A stretch of DNA of 64,000 nt from Enterobacter sp. Bisph1 (GTDB lineage Bacteria; Pseudomonadota; Gammaproteobacteria; Enterobacterales; Enterobacteriaceae), in contig NZ_JXAG01000053.1 of assembly GCF_000814905.1 (NCBI RefSeq), forward strand, positions 38,160 to 102,159, given 5' to 3'. Positions 1 through 10,242 of this stretch are shown in pieces. The position numbers and the translations under genes are program-made. The notes beneath the pieces are model-generated. The model was not told where the DNA came from, did not search any database, and was given only the letters and a program-made list of their open reading frames with translations. Each line of letters begins with the position of its first letter. The first letter of the stretch is position 1.

Positions 1-151
1 GGGTTCTACCGGCCGACATGTTGGTATCTACATCGGTAATAACCAGTTTGTGCATGCTTCCACCAGCAACGGTGTGATGATTTCAAGCATGGATGAACCC
101 TACTGGAAGAAGCGCTACAACGAAGCGCGACGGATCCTGACACGCAGCTAA
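1..151 (+). CDS. mepS: MepS murein DD-endopeptidase, C-terminal end only
   Basis: This is the last 50 codons of an open frame that enters from the left edge (frame begins at base 2, TAA at 149-151). The translation matches the C-terminus of E. coli MepS (Spr), an outer-membrane NlpC/P60 lipoprotein that cuts D-Ala-mDAP crosslinks so the murein sacculus can expand. Two histidines of the NlpC/P60 active site are visible, in the RHVGIY and FVHAS segments. The catalytic cysteine lies outside the window. It ends just before a strong hairpin terminator. The identification is firm because the remaining residues and the pdeN neighbour both match. Confidence 0.93.
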   Translation, partial: GSTGRHVGIYIGNNQFVHASTSNGVMISSMDEPYWKKRYNEARRILTRS

Positions 152-183
152 TCACCTGATGCCGTTTTCCCTTGGCTGGCATC

Positions 184-225
184 AGGCATAAAAAAACACT
201 GCTCCGGTAGTGTTTTTTTATGCCT
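184..225 (+). terminator. Bidirectional terminator after mepS
   Basis: A perfect 17-bp inverted repeat (184-200 with 209-225) surrounds an 8-base loop. The stem contains a run of A on the left and T on the right, so the structure can terminate in either direction. It follows the mepS stop by about 30 bases and precedes pdeN. Confidence 0.85.
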
Positions 226-308
226 GCAATAGGCTTTATTCCCCTTTTCAGGTTATAGTCCAGCGAAACCACGACGCCGCCACGAATCTCAAAAATGGGT
301 TTAACATC

Positions 309-1865
309 ATGTTCACCCGCTCTTTTTCTTTCAGGCGTAAATTAGCGCTGACCAGCCTGCTTGTCGGTCTGAGTGCGGCTTTGCTCGCCGGCGGGTGTCA
401 ATTATGGTTCGAACAGCAGCGCCAGCAGGACAAATACGATACGCTACTCGCCAGCATGCACTCCTGGCTTACGGGCTATCTTAGCGATATCCGTGCGACA
501 TCCGAATCCCTCCAGCCCCTGACCATTAATGATTGCCATCAGGTTGCCAGCGAACTGACCTCTCGCGCCGCATTCAGCATGAACGTACGCGCGTTTTTAT
601 TGGTAAAAGACAGCTACGCCTTTTGCTCCTCTGCTACCGGCGAGATGCGAATGGCAATGAAAGATTTGGTGCCGGATATCGATCTGCAAAAAAACAGCGA
701 TATGGTGTTATTACCCGGTACGCCAATGTTGCCTGACAAACCGGCGATCGGTTTCTGGTTTCGCAGCCCATTGCTGGATCATCGCGGCGTCTTCGCCACG
801 CTGAATATCAATTTGACGCCCTATTCACTTTACACCTCGCAACAGCCGGAGATGACCGGCATCGCGTTAGGCATCGGCGATCGAGCCGTTTCGACCTTTT
901 CTGGCGGACTGATAACCCTGAGCCAAATCCCGCAGCCACCCATTTTAACCACGCACATTGAAGATTCGCCGATAACCCTGTACCTCTTTGCGCAGAAATG
1001 GCGTACCCAGGATATTCAGTTCGCGGCGCTACTGGGCGCAACCTTCGGAATGCTGGTGGGATTACTGACCGCTTTTGTGCTTTATAACCATGTGCGCCCG
1101 GGCAGAGAGATCCTCACCGGCATCAAGCGCGACCAGTTTTATGTGGTTTATCAACCGGTGATCTGTGCGAAAGATTTGCACATCACCGGCGTCGAAGTGC
1201 TGCTGCGCTGGCGGCATCCCACCGCCGGAGAAATAGCGCCGGATACCTTTATCCCCTTTGCTGAAGCGCAGCAGCTTATCGTACCGCTGACGTTGCATCT
1301 GTTTGATTTAATTGCGCGCGATGCGCCGCTATTGCAAAAACTGCTGCCGCCGGGTGCCAAGCTGGGCGTTAATATCGCACCGGGCCATCTGCATGCCGAC
1401 CACTTTCTTGATGATATTCGCGCCTTCGACCGCTCTCTGCCCCCGCGCCATTTCAAACTCGTGCTGGAGATTACCGAGCGCGATATGCTGCGCTACACTG
1501 AAGTCGCGCAACGCTTTCAAGCGCTGCGCAGTGAAGGCTATCACGTTGCGATCGATGATTTTGGTACTGGCCATAGCGCACTCATCTATCTGGAAAAGTT
1601 CACGCTGGATTACCTGAAAATTGACCGTGGTTTCGTTAACGCTATCGGTACGGAAACCGTTACCTCCCCGGTGCTGGATGCCGTACTGGCGCTCGCCAAC
1701 CGCCTCGATATGCTCACCATTGCAGAGGGCGTTGAAACGCCAGAACAAGCCCGATGGCTGCGTGAGCACGGCATTCATTATATGCAGGGTTTTCTTTTTA
1801 GCCACCCGCTGACCCTTGAGCAGTTTGCCGCCTGGCAACCGCCGAATTTCAACCTCATGCTGTAG
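309..1865 (+). CDS. pdeN: PdeN, cyclic-di-GMP phosphodiesterase (CSS motif, EAL domain)
   Basis: This 518-residue protein has the same length as E. coli PdeN (Rtn). Membrane helices lie near residues 11-30 and 240-263 and bracket a periplasmic CSS-motif domain (Cys106-Ser-Ser; partner Cys76). In this family the domain is redox-sensitive and controlled by the Dsb system. The cytoplasmic EAL domain follows, with the signature read as E-V-L at Glu296 and DDFGTG at 416-421, and hydrolyses c-di-GMP to pGpG. The E. coli protein has the same EVL variant. The start at 309 is chosen by alignment. A GTG 99 bases upstream would place the start inside the mepS terminator. The Shine-Dalgarno sequence is weak. 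Confidence 0.93.
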   Translation: MFTRSFSFRRKLALTSLLVGLSAALLAGGCQLWFEQQRQQDKYDTLLASMHSWLTGYLSDIRATSESLQPLTINDCHQVASELTSRAAFSMNVRAFLLVKDSYAFCSSATGEMRMAMKDLVPDIDLQKNSDMVLLPGTPMLPDKPAIGFWFRSPLLDHRGVFATLNINLTPYSLYTSQQPEMTGIALGIGDRAVSTFSGGLITLSQIPQPPILTTHIEDSPITLYLFAQKWRTQDIQFAALLGATFGMLVGLLTAFVLYNHVRPGREILTGIKRDQFYVVYQPVICAKDLHITGVEVLLRWRHPTAGEIAPDTFIPFAEAQQLIVPLTLHLFDLIARDAPLLQKLLPPGAKLGVNIAPGHLHADHFLDDIRAFDRSLPPRHFKLVLEITERDMLRYTEVAQRFQALRSEGYHVAIDDFGTGHSALIYLEKFTLDYLKIDRGFVNAIGTETVTSPVLDAVLALANRLDMLTIAEGVETPEQARWLREHGIHYMQGFLFSHPLTLEQFAAWQPPNFNLML

Positions 1866-1959
1866 CGTGAATAATTTCACATCGGGCGTAGCCTCCCTTA
1901 TTATTCAATGATAAGGGTTTAGCGTGCCTGTCGCCTTGCAGGATAAAGGAACACACCGG

Positions 1960-3768
1960 ATGAAGTTTGTGCGTATCTCAGCGTTATTGCTGGCTTTTGT
2001 CAGCCTGTTTGCTCAGGCGGAAACCATAAAAGAGAGCAGCTCATTCGCCGTTATTGGCGAACCTAAATACGCCATTAATTTTACCCATTTCGATTATGTT
2101 AATCCCGCCGCGCCAAAAGGCGGCAATATCACGCTATCGGTGCCAGGCACCTTCGACAACTTCAACCGTTTCGCCCTGCGCGGCAATGCGGCAGTGCGCA
2201 CCGAATCCCTGTATGACGCACTATTTACCACCTCGGACGATGAACCCGGCAGTTACTACCCGCTGGTCGCAGAACTGGCGCGCTACGCCGACGATTTTTC
2301 GTGGATGGAGATAAGCCTCAATCCGCACGCGACCTTTCACGATGGCTCACCGATCCGCGCCAGCGATGTCGCCTTTACCTTTCAGAAGTTTATGACCGAA
2401 GGCGTGCCGCAATTTCGCCTGGTCTATAAAGGCACCAGCGTAAAAGCCATTGCGCCGTTAACCGTGCGTATTGAGCTTGCGAAGCCGGGTAAAGAGGACA
2501 TGCTCAGCCTGCTAACGCTGCCGGTCCTGCCGGAGAAGTTCTGGAAGGACCATAAGCTCAGCGATCCGCTACCGCGCCCGCCGCTGGGCAGTGGGCCGTA
2601 TCGCATCAGTAGCTGGCGTATGGGGCAATACGTTGCCTATACCCGCGTGCGCGATTACTGGGGCGTCAATCTGCCCGTCAATCAGGGGCGCTGGAACTTC
2701 GACAATATTCGCTATGACTACTATCTCGATGACAATGTGGCGTTTGAAGCGTTTAAAGCCGGTGCTTACGATCTGCGCAGCGAAGAGAGCGCGAAAAACT
2801 GGGCGACGCGCTATATCGGCACCAATTTCAGCCGCGGCTATATCGTTAAAGATGAAAAGCCCAACACTTCAGCCCAGGATACGCGCTGGCTGGCGTTTAA
2901 CATCACCCATCCGATATTCAGCGACAGGCGCGTGCGCGAAGCGGTGTCGCTGGCCTTTGATTTTGAATGGATGAACAAAGCGCTGTTTTATGGCGCGTAC
3001 AGCCGGGCAAACAGCTATTTCCAGAACACCGAATATGCGGCGCGCAACTATCCCGATGCCGATGAACTGACGCTGCTGGCACCGCTAAAAGAACAGCTGC
3101 CGCCGGAAGTGTTTACCTCCATTTATACGCCGGCCCAATCAAAAGGTGATGGTTACGACCGGGAGAACCTGCTGAAAGCCGATAAATTACTGACGGAATC
3201 CGGCTGGGTACTGAAAAACCAACAACGCGTTAATGCTCAAACCGGCAAGCCTTTTACCTTTGAATTGCTGCTGCCATCCGGGGGCAATACGCAGTGGGTA
3301 CTGCCCTTTCAGCATAACCTGGCGCGGCTCGGTATCACCCTTGAGGTCCGCCAGGTGGACAACTCGCAGGCCACCAACCGTATGCGCAGCCGTGATTACG
3401 ATATGATGCCGCGTCTGTGGCGTGCGCAGCCGTGGCCGAGCGGCGATTTGCAAATCTCCTGGAGCTCGCAATACATTGACTCTTCTTATAACGCGCCCGG
3501 GGTTAAAAACCCGGCGGTGGATAACCTGATTGAGCAGATCAATCGCTGGCAGGGCAATAAAGAGAAACTGCTGCCCCTCGGACGCGCGCTGGATCGCGTC
3601 CTGACCTGGAACTATTACATGCTGCCAATGTGGTATATGGCCGCCGATCGCGTCGCATACTGGGATAAATTTTCTATGCCCGGCATTCGCCCCGTCTACT
3701 CGCTGGGTTTTGACACCTGGTGGTATGACGTCAACAAGGCGGCAAAATTGCCCGCCGCCAGACGGTAA
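1960..3768 (+). CDS. yejA: YejA, periplasmic peptide-binding protein of YejABEF
   Basis: This is a 602-residue family 5 extracellular solute-binding protein. A Sec signal peptide (residues 1 to about 20, cleavage after AQA) precedes the mature periplasmic domain. It is the substrate receptor of the YejABEF ABC importer. In E. coli that importer takes up oligopeptides and peptide antibiotics such as microcin C. The ATG at 1960 has an AAGGA ribosome site at a suitable distance. An upstream GTG at 1924 in the same frame would destroy the signal peptide position. yejB follows 9 bases later, with AGGAG in the gap, so the genes form one operon. Confidence 0.95.
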   Translation: MKFVRISALLLAFVSLFAQAETIKESSSFAVIGEPKYAINFTHFDYVNPAAPKGGNITLSVPGTFDNFNRFALRGNAAVRTESLYDALFTTSDDEPGSYYPLVAELARYADDFSWMEISLNPHATFHDGSPIRASDVAFTFQKFMTEGVPQFRLVYKGTSVKAIAPLTVRIELAKPGKEDMLSLLTLPVLPEKFWKDHKLSDPLPRPPLGSGPYRISSWRMGQYVAYTRVRDYWGVNLPVNQGRWNFDNIRYDYYLDDNVAFEAFKAGAYDLRSEESAKNWATRYIGTNFSRGYIVKDEKPNTSAQDTRWLAFNITHPIFSDRRVREAVSLAFDFEWMNKALFYGAYSRANSYFQNTEYAARNYPDADELTLLAPLKEQLPPEVFTSIYTPAQSKGDGYDRENLLKADKLLTESGWVLKNQQRVNAQTGKPFTFELLLPSGGNTQWVLPFQHNLARLGITLEVRQVDNSQATNRMRSRDYDMMPRLWRAQPWPSGDLQISWSSQYIDSSYNAPGVKNPAVDNLIEQINRWQGNKEKLLPLGRALDRVLTWNYYMLPMWYMAADRVAYWDKFSMPGIRPVYSLGFDTWWYDVNKAAKLPAARR

Positions 3769-3777
3769 GGAGAAGGG

Positions 3778-4878
3778 ATGGGCGCGTACATCATTCGGCG
3801 GTTATTGCTGATCATTCCCACAATCTGGGCCATCATCACCATCAACTTTTTTATCGTGCAGATCGCCCCCGGCGGGCCGGTTGACCAGGCCATCGCGGCG
3901 ATTGAGTTTGGCGATCAGAACAACCTGCCGGGTGGCGGCGGGGGCGGAATGGGTGCGACCCATGCGCGCACCGGCGTCGGCGATGTATTGAGTAATGACA
4001 GCCACTATCGCGGCGGCCGCGGTCTTGATCCGCAAGTGATTGAAGAGATCAAAAAGCGTTACGGTTTTGATAAGCCGATGTACCAGCGCTACTTTACGAT
4101 GCTGTGGGATTACGTGCGCTTCGACTTTGGCGACAGCCTGTTTCGCAGCGCGTCGGTACTGCAATTAATTAAAGACAGCCTGCCGGTTTCGGTGACGATT
4201 GGCCTGTGGGGCACGCTGATTATCTATCTGGTATCGATTCCTCTCGGTATTCGTAAGGCGGTCTACAACGGTAGCCGCTTTGATATCTGGAGCAGCGCAT
4301 TCATCATTATTGGTTACGCCATTCCGCCGTTCCTGTTCGCCATTATGTTGATTATTTTCTTCGCCGGCGGCAGCTATTACGATTTCTTCCCGCTGCGCGG
4401 GCTGGTGTCGGCCAGTTTCGACACCTTACCGTGGTATAAGCAAATAACCGACTATCTGTGGCATATCGCCCTGCCGGTACTGGCGACGGTGATTGGCGGT
4501 TTCGCCGCGCTGACCATGCTGACGAAAAACTCTTTCCTCGATGAGATCCGTAAACAGTACGTGGTGACGGCGCGTGCCAAAGGTGTTAGCGAGCGCAATA
4601 TTATGCGCAAGCATGTCTTTCGTAACGCCATGCTGCTGGTGATTGCCGGTTTCCCCGCCACCTTTATCAGCATGTTTTTTACCAGTTCGCTGCTGATCGA
4701 GGTGATTTTCTCCCTCAACGGGCTGGGGTTGTTGGGTTATGAAGCCACTATTTCGCGGGATTACCCGGTGATGTTTGGCACGCTCTATATTTTCTCGTTG
4801 GTCGGCCTGCTGCTCAATATCCTCAGTGATATCACCTATACGCTGGTGGATCCGCGCATCGATTTCGAGGGACGCTGA
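3778..4878 (+). CDS. yejB: YejB, ABC peptide importer permease
   Basis: This 366-residue inner-membrane permease belongs to the DppB/OppB family. It has an N-terminal helix (residues about 9-29), a periplasmic insert, and five helices carrying the BPD_transp_1 domain. The EAA-type cytoplasmic loop lies near residues 265-290 ([11 protein letters not shown]). The periplasmic insert contains a run of six glycines near residue 58. It pairs with YejE to form the channel and is energised by YejF. Its stop overlaps the yejE start by one base (TGATG), which suggests translational coupling. Confidence 0.95.
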   Translation: MGAYIIRRLLLIIPTIWAIITINFFIVQIAPGGPVDQAIAAIEFGDQNNLPGGGGGGMGATHARTGVGDVLSNDSHYRGGRGLDPQVIEEIKKRYGFDKPMYQRYFTMLWDYVRFDFGDSLFRSASVLQLIKDSLPVSVTIGLWGTLIIYLVSIPLGIRKAVYNGSRFDIWSSAFIIIGYAIPPFLFAIMLIIFFAGGSYYDFFPLRGLVSASFDTLPWYKQITDYLWHIALPVLATVIGGFAALTMLTKNSFLDEIRKQYVVTARAKGVSERNIMRKHVFRNAMLLVIAGFPATFISMFFTSSLLIEVIFSLNGLGLLGYEATISRDYPVMFGTLYIFSLVGLLLNILSDITYTLVDPRIDFEGR

Positions 4879-5903
4879 TGTTTCAATTAAGCTATGTCAA
4901 CCAGGCGCGCTGGGCGCGTTTTCGCCATCACCGCCGCGGCTACTGGTCTCTGTGGATTTTTCTGGTGATCTTTATTGTTAGCCTGTTCGCTGAACTGGTG
5001 GCCAACGACAAGCCCCTGTTAGTGCGCTACGACGGCGAATGGTTTGCGCCAGCGTTGAGAAATTATAGCGAAAGCGATTTTGGCGGCCCTCTCGCCACAC
5101 CGGCGGATTACCAGGATCCGTGGCTGCAAAAGCAGCTGCAAGAACACGGTTGGGTGTTGTGGGCACCGGTGCGTTTTGGTGCGCGCAGCATTAATTACTC
5201 GACCACCCAGCCCTTCCCTTCTCCGCCGTCGGCGCAAAACTGGCTCGGCACGGACGCCAACGGCGGCGATGTGCTGGCGCGCATTCTTTACGGCACCCGT
5301 ATCTCATTATTGTTCGGTTTGATGCTAACCCTGTTTTCCAGCGTGATTGGCATTGTGGCCGGCGCGCTGCAGGGCTATTACGGCGGCAAAATCGACCTGA
5401 TCGGCCAGCGCTTTATTGAAGTCTGGTCGGGTCTGCCGACGCTGTTCTTGATTATTCTGCTCTCGAGCGTCATCCAGCCGGATTTCTGGTGGTTGCTGGG
5501 TATTACGGTGCTGTTTGGCTGGATGACGCTGGTCAGCGTGGTCCGCGCCGAATTTCTGCGTACGCGTAATTTTGACTATATTCGCGCCGCGCAGGCGATG
5601 GGCGTGGGCGATCGCGGCATTATCGTGCGTCATATGCTGCCTAATGCGATGGTCGCGACGCTGACGTTCCTGCCGTTTATCCTCTGTGGTTCGGTGGGCA
5701 CGCTCACCTCCCTTGATTTCCTCGGCTTTGGTTTGCCCCTCGGTTCACCGTCGCTGGGCGAACTGCTGCTGCAAGGGAAAAATAACTTACAGGCGCCCTG
5801 GCTGGGGATTGCCGCTTTTTTCTCTACCGCCCTGCTGCTGTCGCTACTGATTTTTATTGGCGAAGCGGTGCGCGACGCGTTTGACCCGAATAAGGCGCTA
5901 TAA
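4878..5903 (+). CDS. yejE: YejE, ABC peptide importer permease
   Basis: This 341-residue DppC/OppC-family permease is the same length as the E. coli protein. A first helix near residues 24-42 is followed by a long periplasmic segment containing the family's NWLGTDANGGDVLARI motif. The remaining helices carry BPD_transp_1 and an EAA loop (RAAQAMGVGDRG). It is the second half of the YejBE channel. Start and stop are fixed by one-base overlap with yejB and a one-base gap to yejF. Confidence 0.95.
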   Translation: MFQLSYVNQARWARFRHHRRGYWSLWIFLVIFIVSLFAELVANDKPLLVRYDGEWFAPALRNYSESDFGGPLATPADYQDPWLQKQLQEHGWVLWAPVRFGARSINYSTTQPFPSPPSAQNWLGTDANGGDVLARILYGTRISLLFGLMLTLFSSVIGIVAGALQGYYGGKIDLIGQRFIEVWSGLPTLFLIILLSSVIQPDFWWLLGITVLFGWMTLVSVVRAEFLRTRNFDYIRAAQAMGVGDRGIIVRHMLPNAMVATLTFLPFILCGSVGTLTSLDFLGFGLPLGSPSLGELLLQGKNNLQAPWLGIAAFFSTALLLSLLIFIGEAVRDAFDPNKAL

Positions 5904-5904
5904 C

Positions 5905-7494
5905 ATGACTTCTCCCCTGCTCTCCATTGACGCGCTGACGGTGGCCTTTCGCCAGGCAGAAACCCTGCATACGGTGGTTAACGATCTCTCTTTACGCATT
6001 GAGGCGGGCGAAACGCTGGCGCTGGTGGGCGAGTCCGGCTCCGGTAAAAGCGTCAGCGCACTCTCTATCCTGCGCCTGCTGCCCTCGCCGCCGGTGGTTT
6101 ACCCCGCTGGCGATATTCTGTTTCACGGGGAATCTTTGCTGCATGCCAGCGAGCGAACCTTGCGTAGCGTGCGCGGTAATAAAATCGCCATGATTTTCCA
6201 GGAGCCGATGGTCTCTCTCAATCCGCTGCATACCCTGGAAAAACAGCTCTATGAAGTGCTCTCACTGCATCGCGGTATGCGCCATGAAGCGGCGCGGGCG
6301 GAAATTCTTGATTGTCTGGACAGAGTCGGCATCCGCAACGCACGCGCGCGGCTAGGTGATTTCCCACACCAGCTTTCCGGCGGCGAGCGCCAGCGCGTCA
6401 TGATTGCCATGGCGCTGCTGACGCGCCCGGAGCTGCTGATAGCCGATGAGCCGACCACCGCGCTGGACGTCTCGGTCCAGGCGCAGATCCTGACGTTATT
6501 ACGTGAGCTACGCGATGAACTTAATATGGGGCTTCTGTTTATCACCCATGATTTAAACATTGTGCGTAAGCTGGCGGATAATGTGGCGGTGATGCAAAAC
6601 GGCCGCTGCGTCGAGCAAAACAGCGCGCAGAAGCTGTTTAACGCCCCCGCCCATCCCTATACGCAAAAGCTGTTGAATAGCGAACCTGCCGGCGATCCTG
6701 TTCCGCTGCATGCCGATGCGCAGCCATTATTGCAGGTGGAAAACCTCGGCGTCAGCTTCCCGGTGCGTAAAGGGATTTTCAGGCGCGTAGTCGATAACAA
6801 TCAAGTGGTGAAAGATATCAGCTTTACGCTACGCCCCGGTGAAACGCTGGGGCTGGTGGGGGAATCGGGCTCGGGGAAAAGCACAACCGGACTGGCGTTG
6901 CTGCGCCTGGTGGCTTCGCAGGGCACCATCCTCTTTGACGGCAAACCGCTGCATTTGTGGAACCGTAAACAGATGCTGCCGGTACGCCATCGTATTCAGG
7001 TGGTGTTTCAGGATCCCAACTCTGCTTTAAACCCACGGCTCAACGTGCTGCAAATTATCGAAGAGGGGCTGCGGGTGCATCATCCTGAGCTGTCGCGCGA
7101 GGCGCGTGAACTGCGGGTGATCGAGGTGATGCAGGAAGTGGGGCTGGATGCCGACACGCGGCGGCGGTTTCCCGGTGAGTTCTCCGGTGGCCAGCGCCAG
7201 CGTATTGCCATTGCCCGCGCGCTGATCCTTAAGCCGGAGCTGATCATTCTCGATGAACCTACGTCATCGCTGGATCGCACCGTGCAGGCGCAAATCCTTG
7301 CGCTGCTGAAATCGCTGCAGGAAACCTACCGGCTGGCGTATATCTTTATCAGCCACGACTTGCAGGTGGTGCGCACATTGTGTCACCAGGTGATTGTGCT
7401 AAAGCAAGGGGAAGTGGTAGAGCAAGGCGAATGCCGACGCGTATTTGACGCACCTGCGCAAGCCTATACACGCCAGCTTCTGGCGTTAAGCTAA
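5905..7494 (+). CDS. yejF: YejF, duplicated ABC ATPase of the peptide importer
   Basis: This 529-residue protein holds two complete ABC ATPase domains in tandem. The first has Walker A GESGSGKS at about 42-49 and the signature LSGGERQR at 157. The second has Walker A near 319 and FSGGQRQR at 426. Each half ends with the oligopeptide/dipeptide transporter C-terminal segment. One polypeptide therefore replaces separate DppD and DppF subunits and powers YejABE. The start at 5905 follows the yejE stop by one base. An upstream in-frame ATG at 5857 lies inside yejE and is not needed. Confidence 0.95.
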   Translation: MTSPLLSIDALTVAFRQAETLHTVVNDLSLRIEAGETLALVGESGSGKSVSALSILRLLPSPPVVYPAGDILFHGESLLHASERTLRSVRGNKIAMIFQEPMVSLNPLHTLEKQLYEVLSLHRGMRHEAARAEILDCLDRVGIRNARARLGDFPHQLSGGERQRVMIAMALLTRPELLIADEPTTALDVSVQAQILTLLRELRDELNMGLLFITHDLNIVRKLADNVAVMQNGRCVEQNSAQKLFNAPAHPYTQKLLNSEPAGDPVPLHADAQPLLQVENLGVSFPVRKGIFRRVVDNNQVVKDISFTLRPGETLGLVGESGSGKSTTGLALLRLVASQGTILFDGKPLHLWNRKQMLPVRHRIQVVFQDPNSALNPRLNVLQIIEEGLRVHHPELSREARELRVIEVMQEVGLDADTRRRFPGEFSGGQRQRIAIARALILKPELIILDEPTSSLDRTVQAQILALLKSLQETYRLAYIFISHDLQVVRTLCHQVIVLKQGEVVEQGECRRVFDAPAQAYTRQLLALS

Positions 7495-7496
7495 CT

Positions 7497-7841
7497 TCAG
7501 AAAGGGTTTTGCCCGCAGAACGGTTCCGCGATAGCAACGCCAAAGTTTTTCAGGCGGCAGGTTGCGGCAAACTCATCTTCGCCGTTCACGAACAGGCAGG
7601 GTTCGCCTTCGCACTCAAGCACCGAGCACCTGACTTCGATATCGCTCAACGCCTGGCTTAGCTTGTGCATTACCGACCACGCGTTGTCGCCGTCCGGGCT
7701 AAGCAGCTTTAAGGCTACCAGCCTGTCGTCCTCGGTCGTACCGTTTTGCGGAATCGGTTCAACTTTCGCGCCTGCAAAACCCTCCAGCCAGCGATAACAC
7801 TGGGGCAGACGATGGATGATGGAGAGCTGTAATGTATTCAC
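7497..7841 (-). CDS. yejG: YejG family protein
   Basis: This 114-residue cytoplasmic protein matches E. coli YejG along its whole length. It is a conserved enterobacterial protein without a settled function. Mutations in E. coli yejG have been linked to aminoglycoside susceptibility. It has no signal peptide or membrane segment. The start is read as GTG at 7841, because the alignment begins at this residue and a purine-rich GGGGAAAG precedes it. An ATG 24 bases upstream is possible but adds residues absent from the family. It converges on yejF with only two bases between the stops. Confidence 0.88.
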   Translation of the reverse strand: MNTLQLSIIHRLPQCYRWLEGFAGAKVEPIPQNGTTEDDRLVALKLLSPDGDNAWSVMHKLSQALSDIEVRCSVLECEGEPCLFVNGEDEFAATCRLKNFGVAIAEPFCGQNPF

Positions 7842-8140
7842 TTTCTTTCCCCGGAAGCACTTCACTTCACAATAATTTCACATTTATATTAACACATTAT
7901 TGACAATTCATCTTGTCAACCGCCAACAACGCGTGCTTTCCCGCGTGGCGTCTGGTCTTGTGGCTCATTTATCAATATTTTAAGAACTGAGCGTCAGACC
8001 CTGTTTCGGGGTATATGTACCCGTTTCTGCGATCTAACTCAACCTTTTTCACTACAATGATGTGACTTTTTACACGAACGGATTTTACATAAAATAAACA
8101 AATACGGGGAAGGCGAAGTGGTTTCTCGTTGACATGCATC
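7842..8140 (-). promoter_or_regulatory. yejG upstream region, no gene
   Basis: This roughly 300-base gap between yejG and the bcr terminator has no credible coding frame. It is AT-rich near yejG. It contains a perfect inverted repeat, TTGACA and TGTCAA separated by 8 bases (7900-7919), about 60 bases upstream of the yejG start. That could be a -35 element, a repressor site or both. Nothing else recognisable is seen. Confidence 0.35.
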
Positions 8141-8167
8141 AAAAAAGGGAGCGTTTTTCGCTCCCTG
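8141..8167 (-). terminator. bcr terminator
   Basis: The hairpin AGGGAGCG/CGCTCCCT with a short T-rich loop is followed, on the minus strand, by a run of T. It lies about 10 bases beyond the bcr stop. Confidence 0.85.
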
Positions 8168-8177
8168 GCATAGGGGA

Positions 8178-9371
8178 TTAGCCTGTTTTTTTCGATCGCG
8201 ACGCGTAGAGATAAAAGAGGATCGAACAGGTGGCACAGAAGGTGATGGACCAAATCATTGGCCACGCGGAATTAAAGGTTGCCAGCGATAGCAGCGCCCC
8301 GACGATGGCACCAATGCCAAAGCGGAAGGTTCCCGCCAGCGATGACGCAGTACCGGCCATATGCGGAAACTCATCAAGAATCACAGCCATCGCGTTTGAC
8401 GCCACCAGCGATACGCAGCCGACAAACGCCGCCACGCCCAGCACCAGCGACCAGAAGCCAACATCTAACAATGCGGTCACCACCATCCACAGCGCCATTG
8501 CAAACTGGATCCACAGCCCGCTGCGGAACATATTCAGCGCGCCGACGCGACGAACAATGCGGCCATTGACGATGGTGGTCACAATCAGAAAAACAATGTT
8601 CAGCGCAAAGTAGTAGCCAAAATTCTGCGGCGAAACGTGGTTGATTTCGATATAGACAAACGGCCCGGCGCTAAGAAAAGAGAACATCCCGGCAAAGCTA
8701 AAACCGCTCGCCAGCATATAGCTCAGCACCCGTTTGTGGCGAAACAGCGAGGCGAAGTTGCCAAGCGTGGTGCGAATATGGAATTTTTGCCGTTTCTCAA
8801 CGGGCAGGGTTTCGCGGATGAAAAAGGCAATCATCGCCGATGCCATGAGCGCGGCTATCGCCAGAATCCAGAAAATCGCATGCCAGCTAAACCACACCAG
8901 TACCGCACCACCCACCATCGGCGCCAGCAGCGGAGCAATGGTGGTCACCAGCATCACAAAGGACATCATGCGCGAGAACTCTTCGCGCGGGTAGATATCC
9001 CGCATCAGGGCGTTAATCACCACGCTTGCCGCCGCAGCCGCCAGGCCGTGGAAGAAGCGCATGGTAATTAACTGTTCAATACTCTGCGCCAGCGCACAGG
9101 CCACGGCGGCTGCGGCAAAAACCAGCGTTCCGCCGAGAATCACCGGCTTACGTCCAATGCTGTCCGCCATCGGGCCATACAACAGTTGCCCAACCGCAAA
9201 GCCTAAAATGTAGGTGCTCAGGGTCATCTGCGCGCTGCCCGCCGGTACGCCAAACTGTTCGGCAATCACCGGCAGCGCGGGCAGATACATATCTATCGAT
9301 AACGGCATCAGCATGGCCAACAGGCCAAGAATAAAGACAATGCTCAGTGATGAGTGTGGCCTGCGGGTCAC
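8178..9371 (-). CDS. bcr: Bcr, multidrug (bicyclomycin) efflux transporter
   Basis: This 397-residue inner-membrane transporter belongs to the major facilitator superfamily, DHA1/Bcr-CflA branch, with 12 predicted helices. It exports bicyclomycin, sulfonamides and, in E. coli, cysteine by proton antiport. The family motif A region ([12 protein letters not shown]) lies after helix 2. The start is GTG at 9371, preceded by AGGAG at good spacing. It lies 14 bases downstream of rsuA on the same strand, so the two are probably cotranscribed as in E. coli. Confidence 0.95.
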   Translation of the reverse strand: MTRRPHSSLSIVFILGLLAMLMPLSIDMYLPALPVIAEQFGVPAGSAQMTLSTYILGFAVGQLLYGPMADSIGRKPVILGGTLVFAAAAVACALAQSIEQLITMRFFHGLAAAAASVVINALMRDIYPREEFSRMMSFVMLVTTIAPLLAPMVGGAVLVWFSWHAIFWILAIAALMASAMIAFFIRETLPVEKRQKFHIRTTLGNFASLFRHKRVLSYMLASGFSFAGMFSFLSAGPFVYIEINHVSPQNFGYYFALNIVFLIVTTIVNGRIVRRVGALNMFRSGLWIQFAMALWMVVTALLDVGFWSLVLGVAAFVGCVSLVASNAMAVILDEFPHMAGTASSLAGTFRFGIGAIVGALLSLATFNSAWPMIWSITFCATCSILFYLYASRSKKTG

Positions 9372-9385
9372 GTGAATCTCCTGAA

Positions 9386-10093
9386 TTAGCGGGATGGCAT
9401 GCCAACGCTGGCAATTTCTTCTTCGGTTAACGGACGGTATTCGCCCGGCGCAAGATCGTCGTCCAGCGCGATTGCGCCGATGCGCTCACGGTGCAGGCCA
9501 ACCACGTGATTACCCACGGCGGCAAACATGCGTTTTACCTGATGGTAGCGCCCTTCACTGATGGTTAAACGCACCTGCGTGGGGGTGATAACTTCCAGCA
9601 GCGCAGGCTTGGTGAGATCTTTTTCATTATGCAGCTGTACGCCGCGGGCAAACTGCTCAGCGGTATCCTCGGACACCGGTGATTCCAGCGTGACGAGATA
9701 GGTTTTATCGCACTGGTGGCGTGGGGAAGTGATGCGGTGCGACCATTGACCATCGTCGGTCATCAACACTAAACCGGTGGTATCAATGTCCAGACGCCCT
9801 GCCGCATGCAGTTTATGCGCGACCGGTTCATCGAGGAAATAGAGCACCGTCGGATGATCAGGATCGTCCGTCGAGCAGACATAGCCTTCCGGTTTGTGCA
9901 GCATAAAATAGCGCGGGCCTGTTTGCTGAACGAGGGTGTTACCGTCATATTCCACCTCGTGTTCGGGCTGCAGTTTGAAAGCGGTATCTCTGACAATGTC
10001 GCCATTGACGGTAACGCGCTGACCGCGGATTTCACGCCCGGCAATAGCGCGGCTGACGCCGAGTTGCTGAGCGATAAACTTATCAAGTCGCAT
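9386..10093 (-). CDS. rsuA: RsuA, 16S rRNA pseudouridine-516 synthase
   Basis: This 235-residue enzyme converts uridine 516 of 16S rRNA to pseudouridine during small-subunit assembly. An S4 RNA-binding domain (residues 1-55) precedes the RsuA/RluB/E/F catalytic domain. The catalytic aspartate is Asp102 in [10 protein letters not shown]. It is four residues longer than the E. coli protein at the C-terminus. It is divergent from radD, with about 150 bases of shared upstream sequence. Confidence 0.95.
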   Translation of the reverse strand: MRLDKFIAQQLGVSRAIAGREIRGQRVTVNGDIVRDTAFKLQPEHEVEYDGNTLVQQTGPRYFMLHKPEGYVCSTDDPDHPTVLYFLDEPVAHKLHAAGRLDIDTTGLVLMTDDGQWSHRITSPRHQCDKTYLVTLESPVSEDTAEQFARGVQLHNEKDLTKPALLEVITPTQVRLTISEGRYHQVKRMFAAVGNHVVGLHRERIGAIALDDDLAPGEYRPLTEEEIASVGMPSR

Positions 10094-10242
10094 GAAATTT
10101 TTTTGCCTGTATGGTGCTGGGTGCGGGCAATGCGCCCAAAAAGAGAAATGAGTACCCTGACAGTATAACGAGCATCACAGACCGCTCAAAGGAAAGATTC
10201 GTGGCATACTGTGCCGCGTGAATGTGTAACGCCTGCGAGACA

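Noticed and set aside
7972..8265. 97-residue minus-strand frame between yejG and bcr
   Set aside because: It runs through the bcr terminator and the end of bcr, with no ribosome site or family match.
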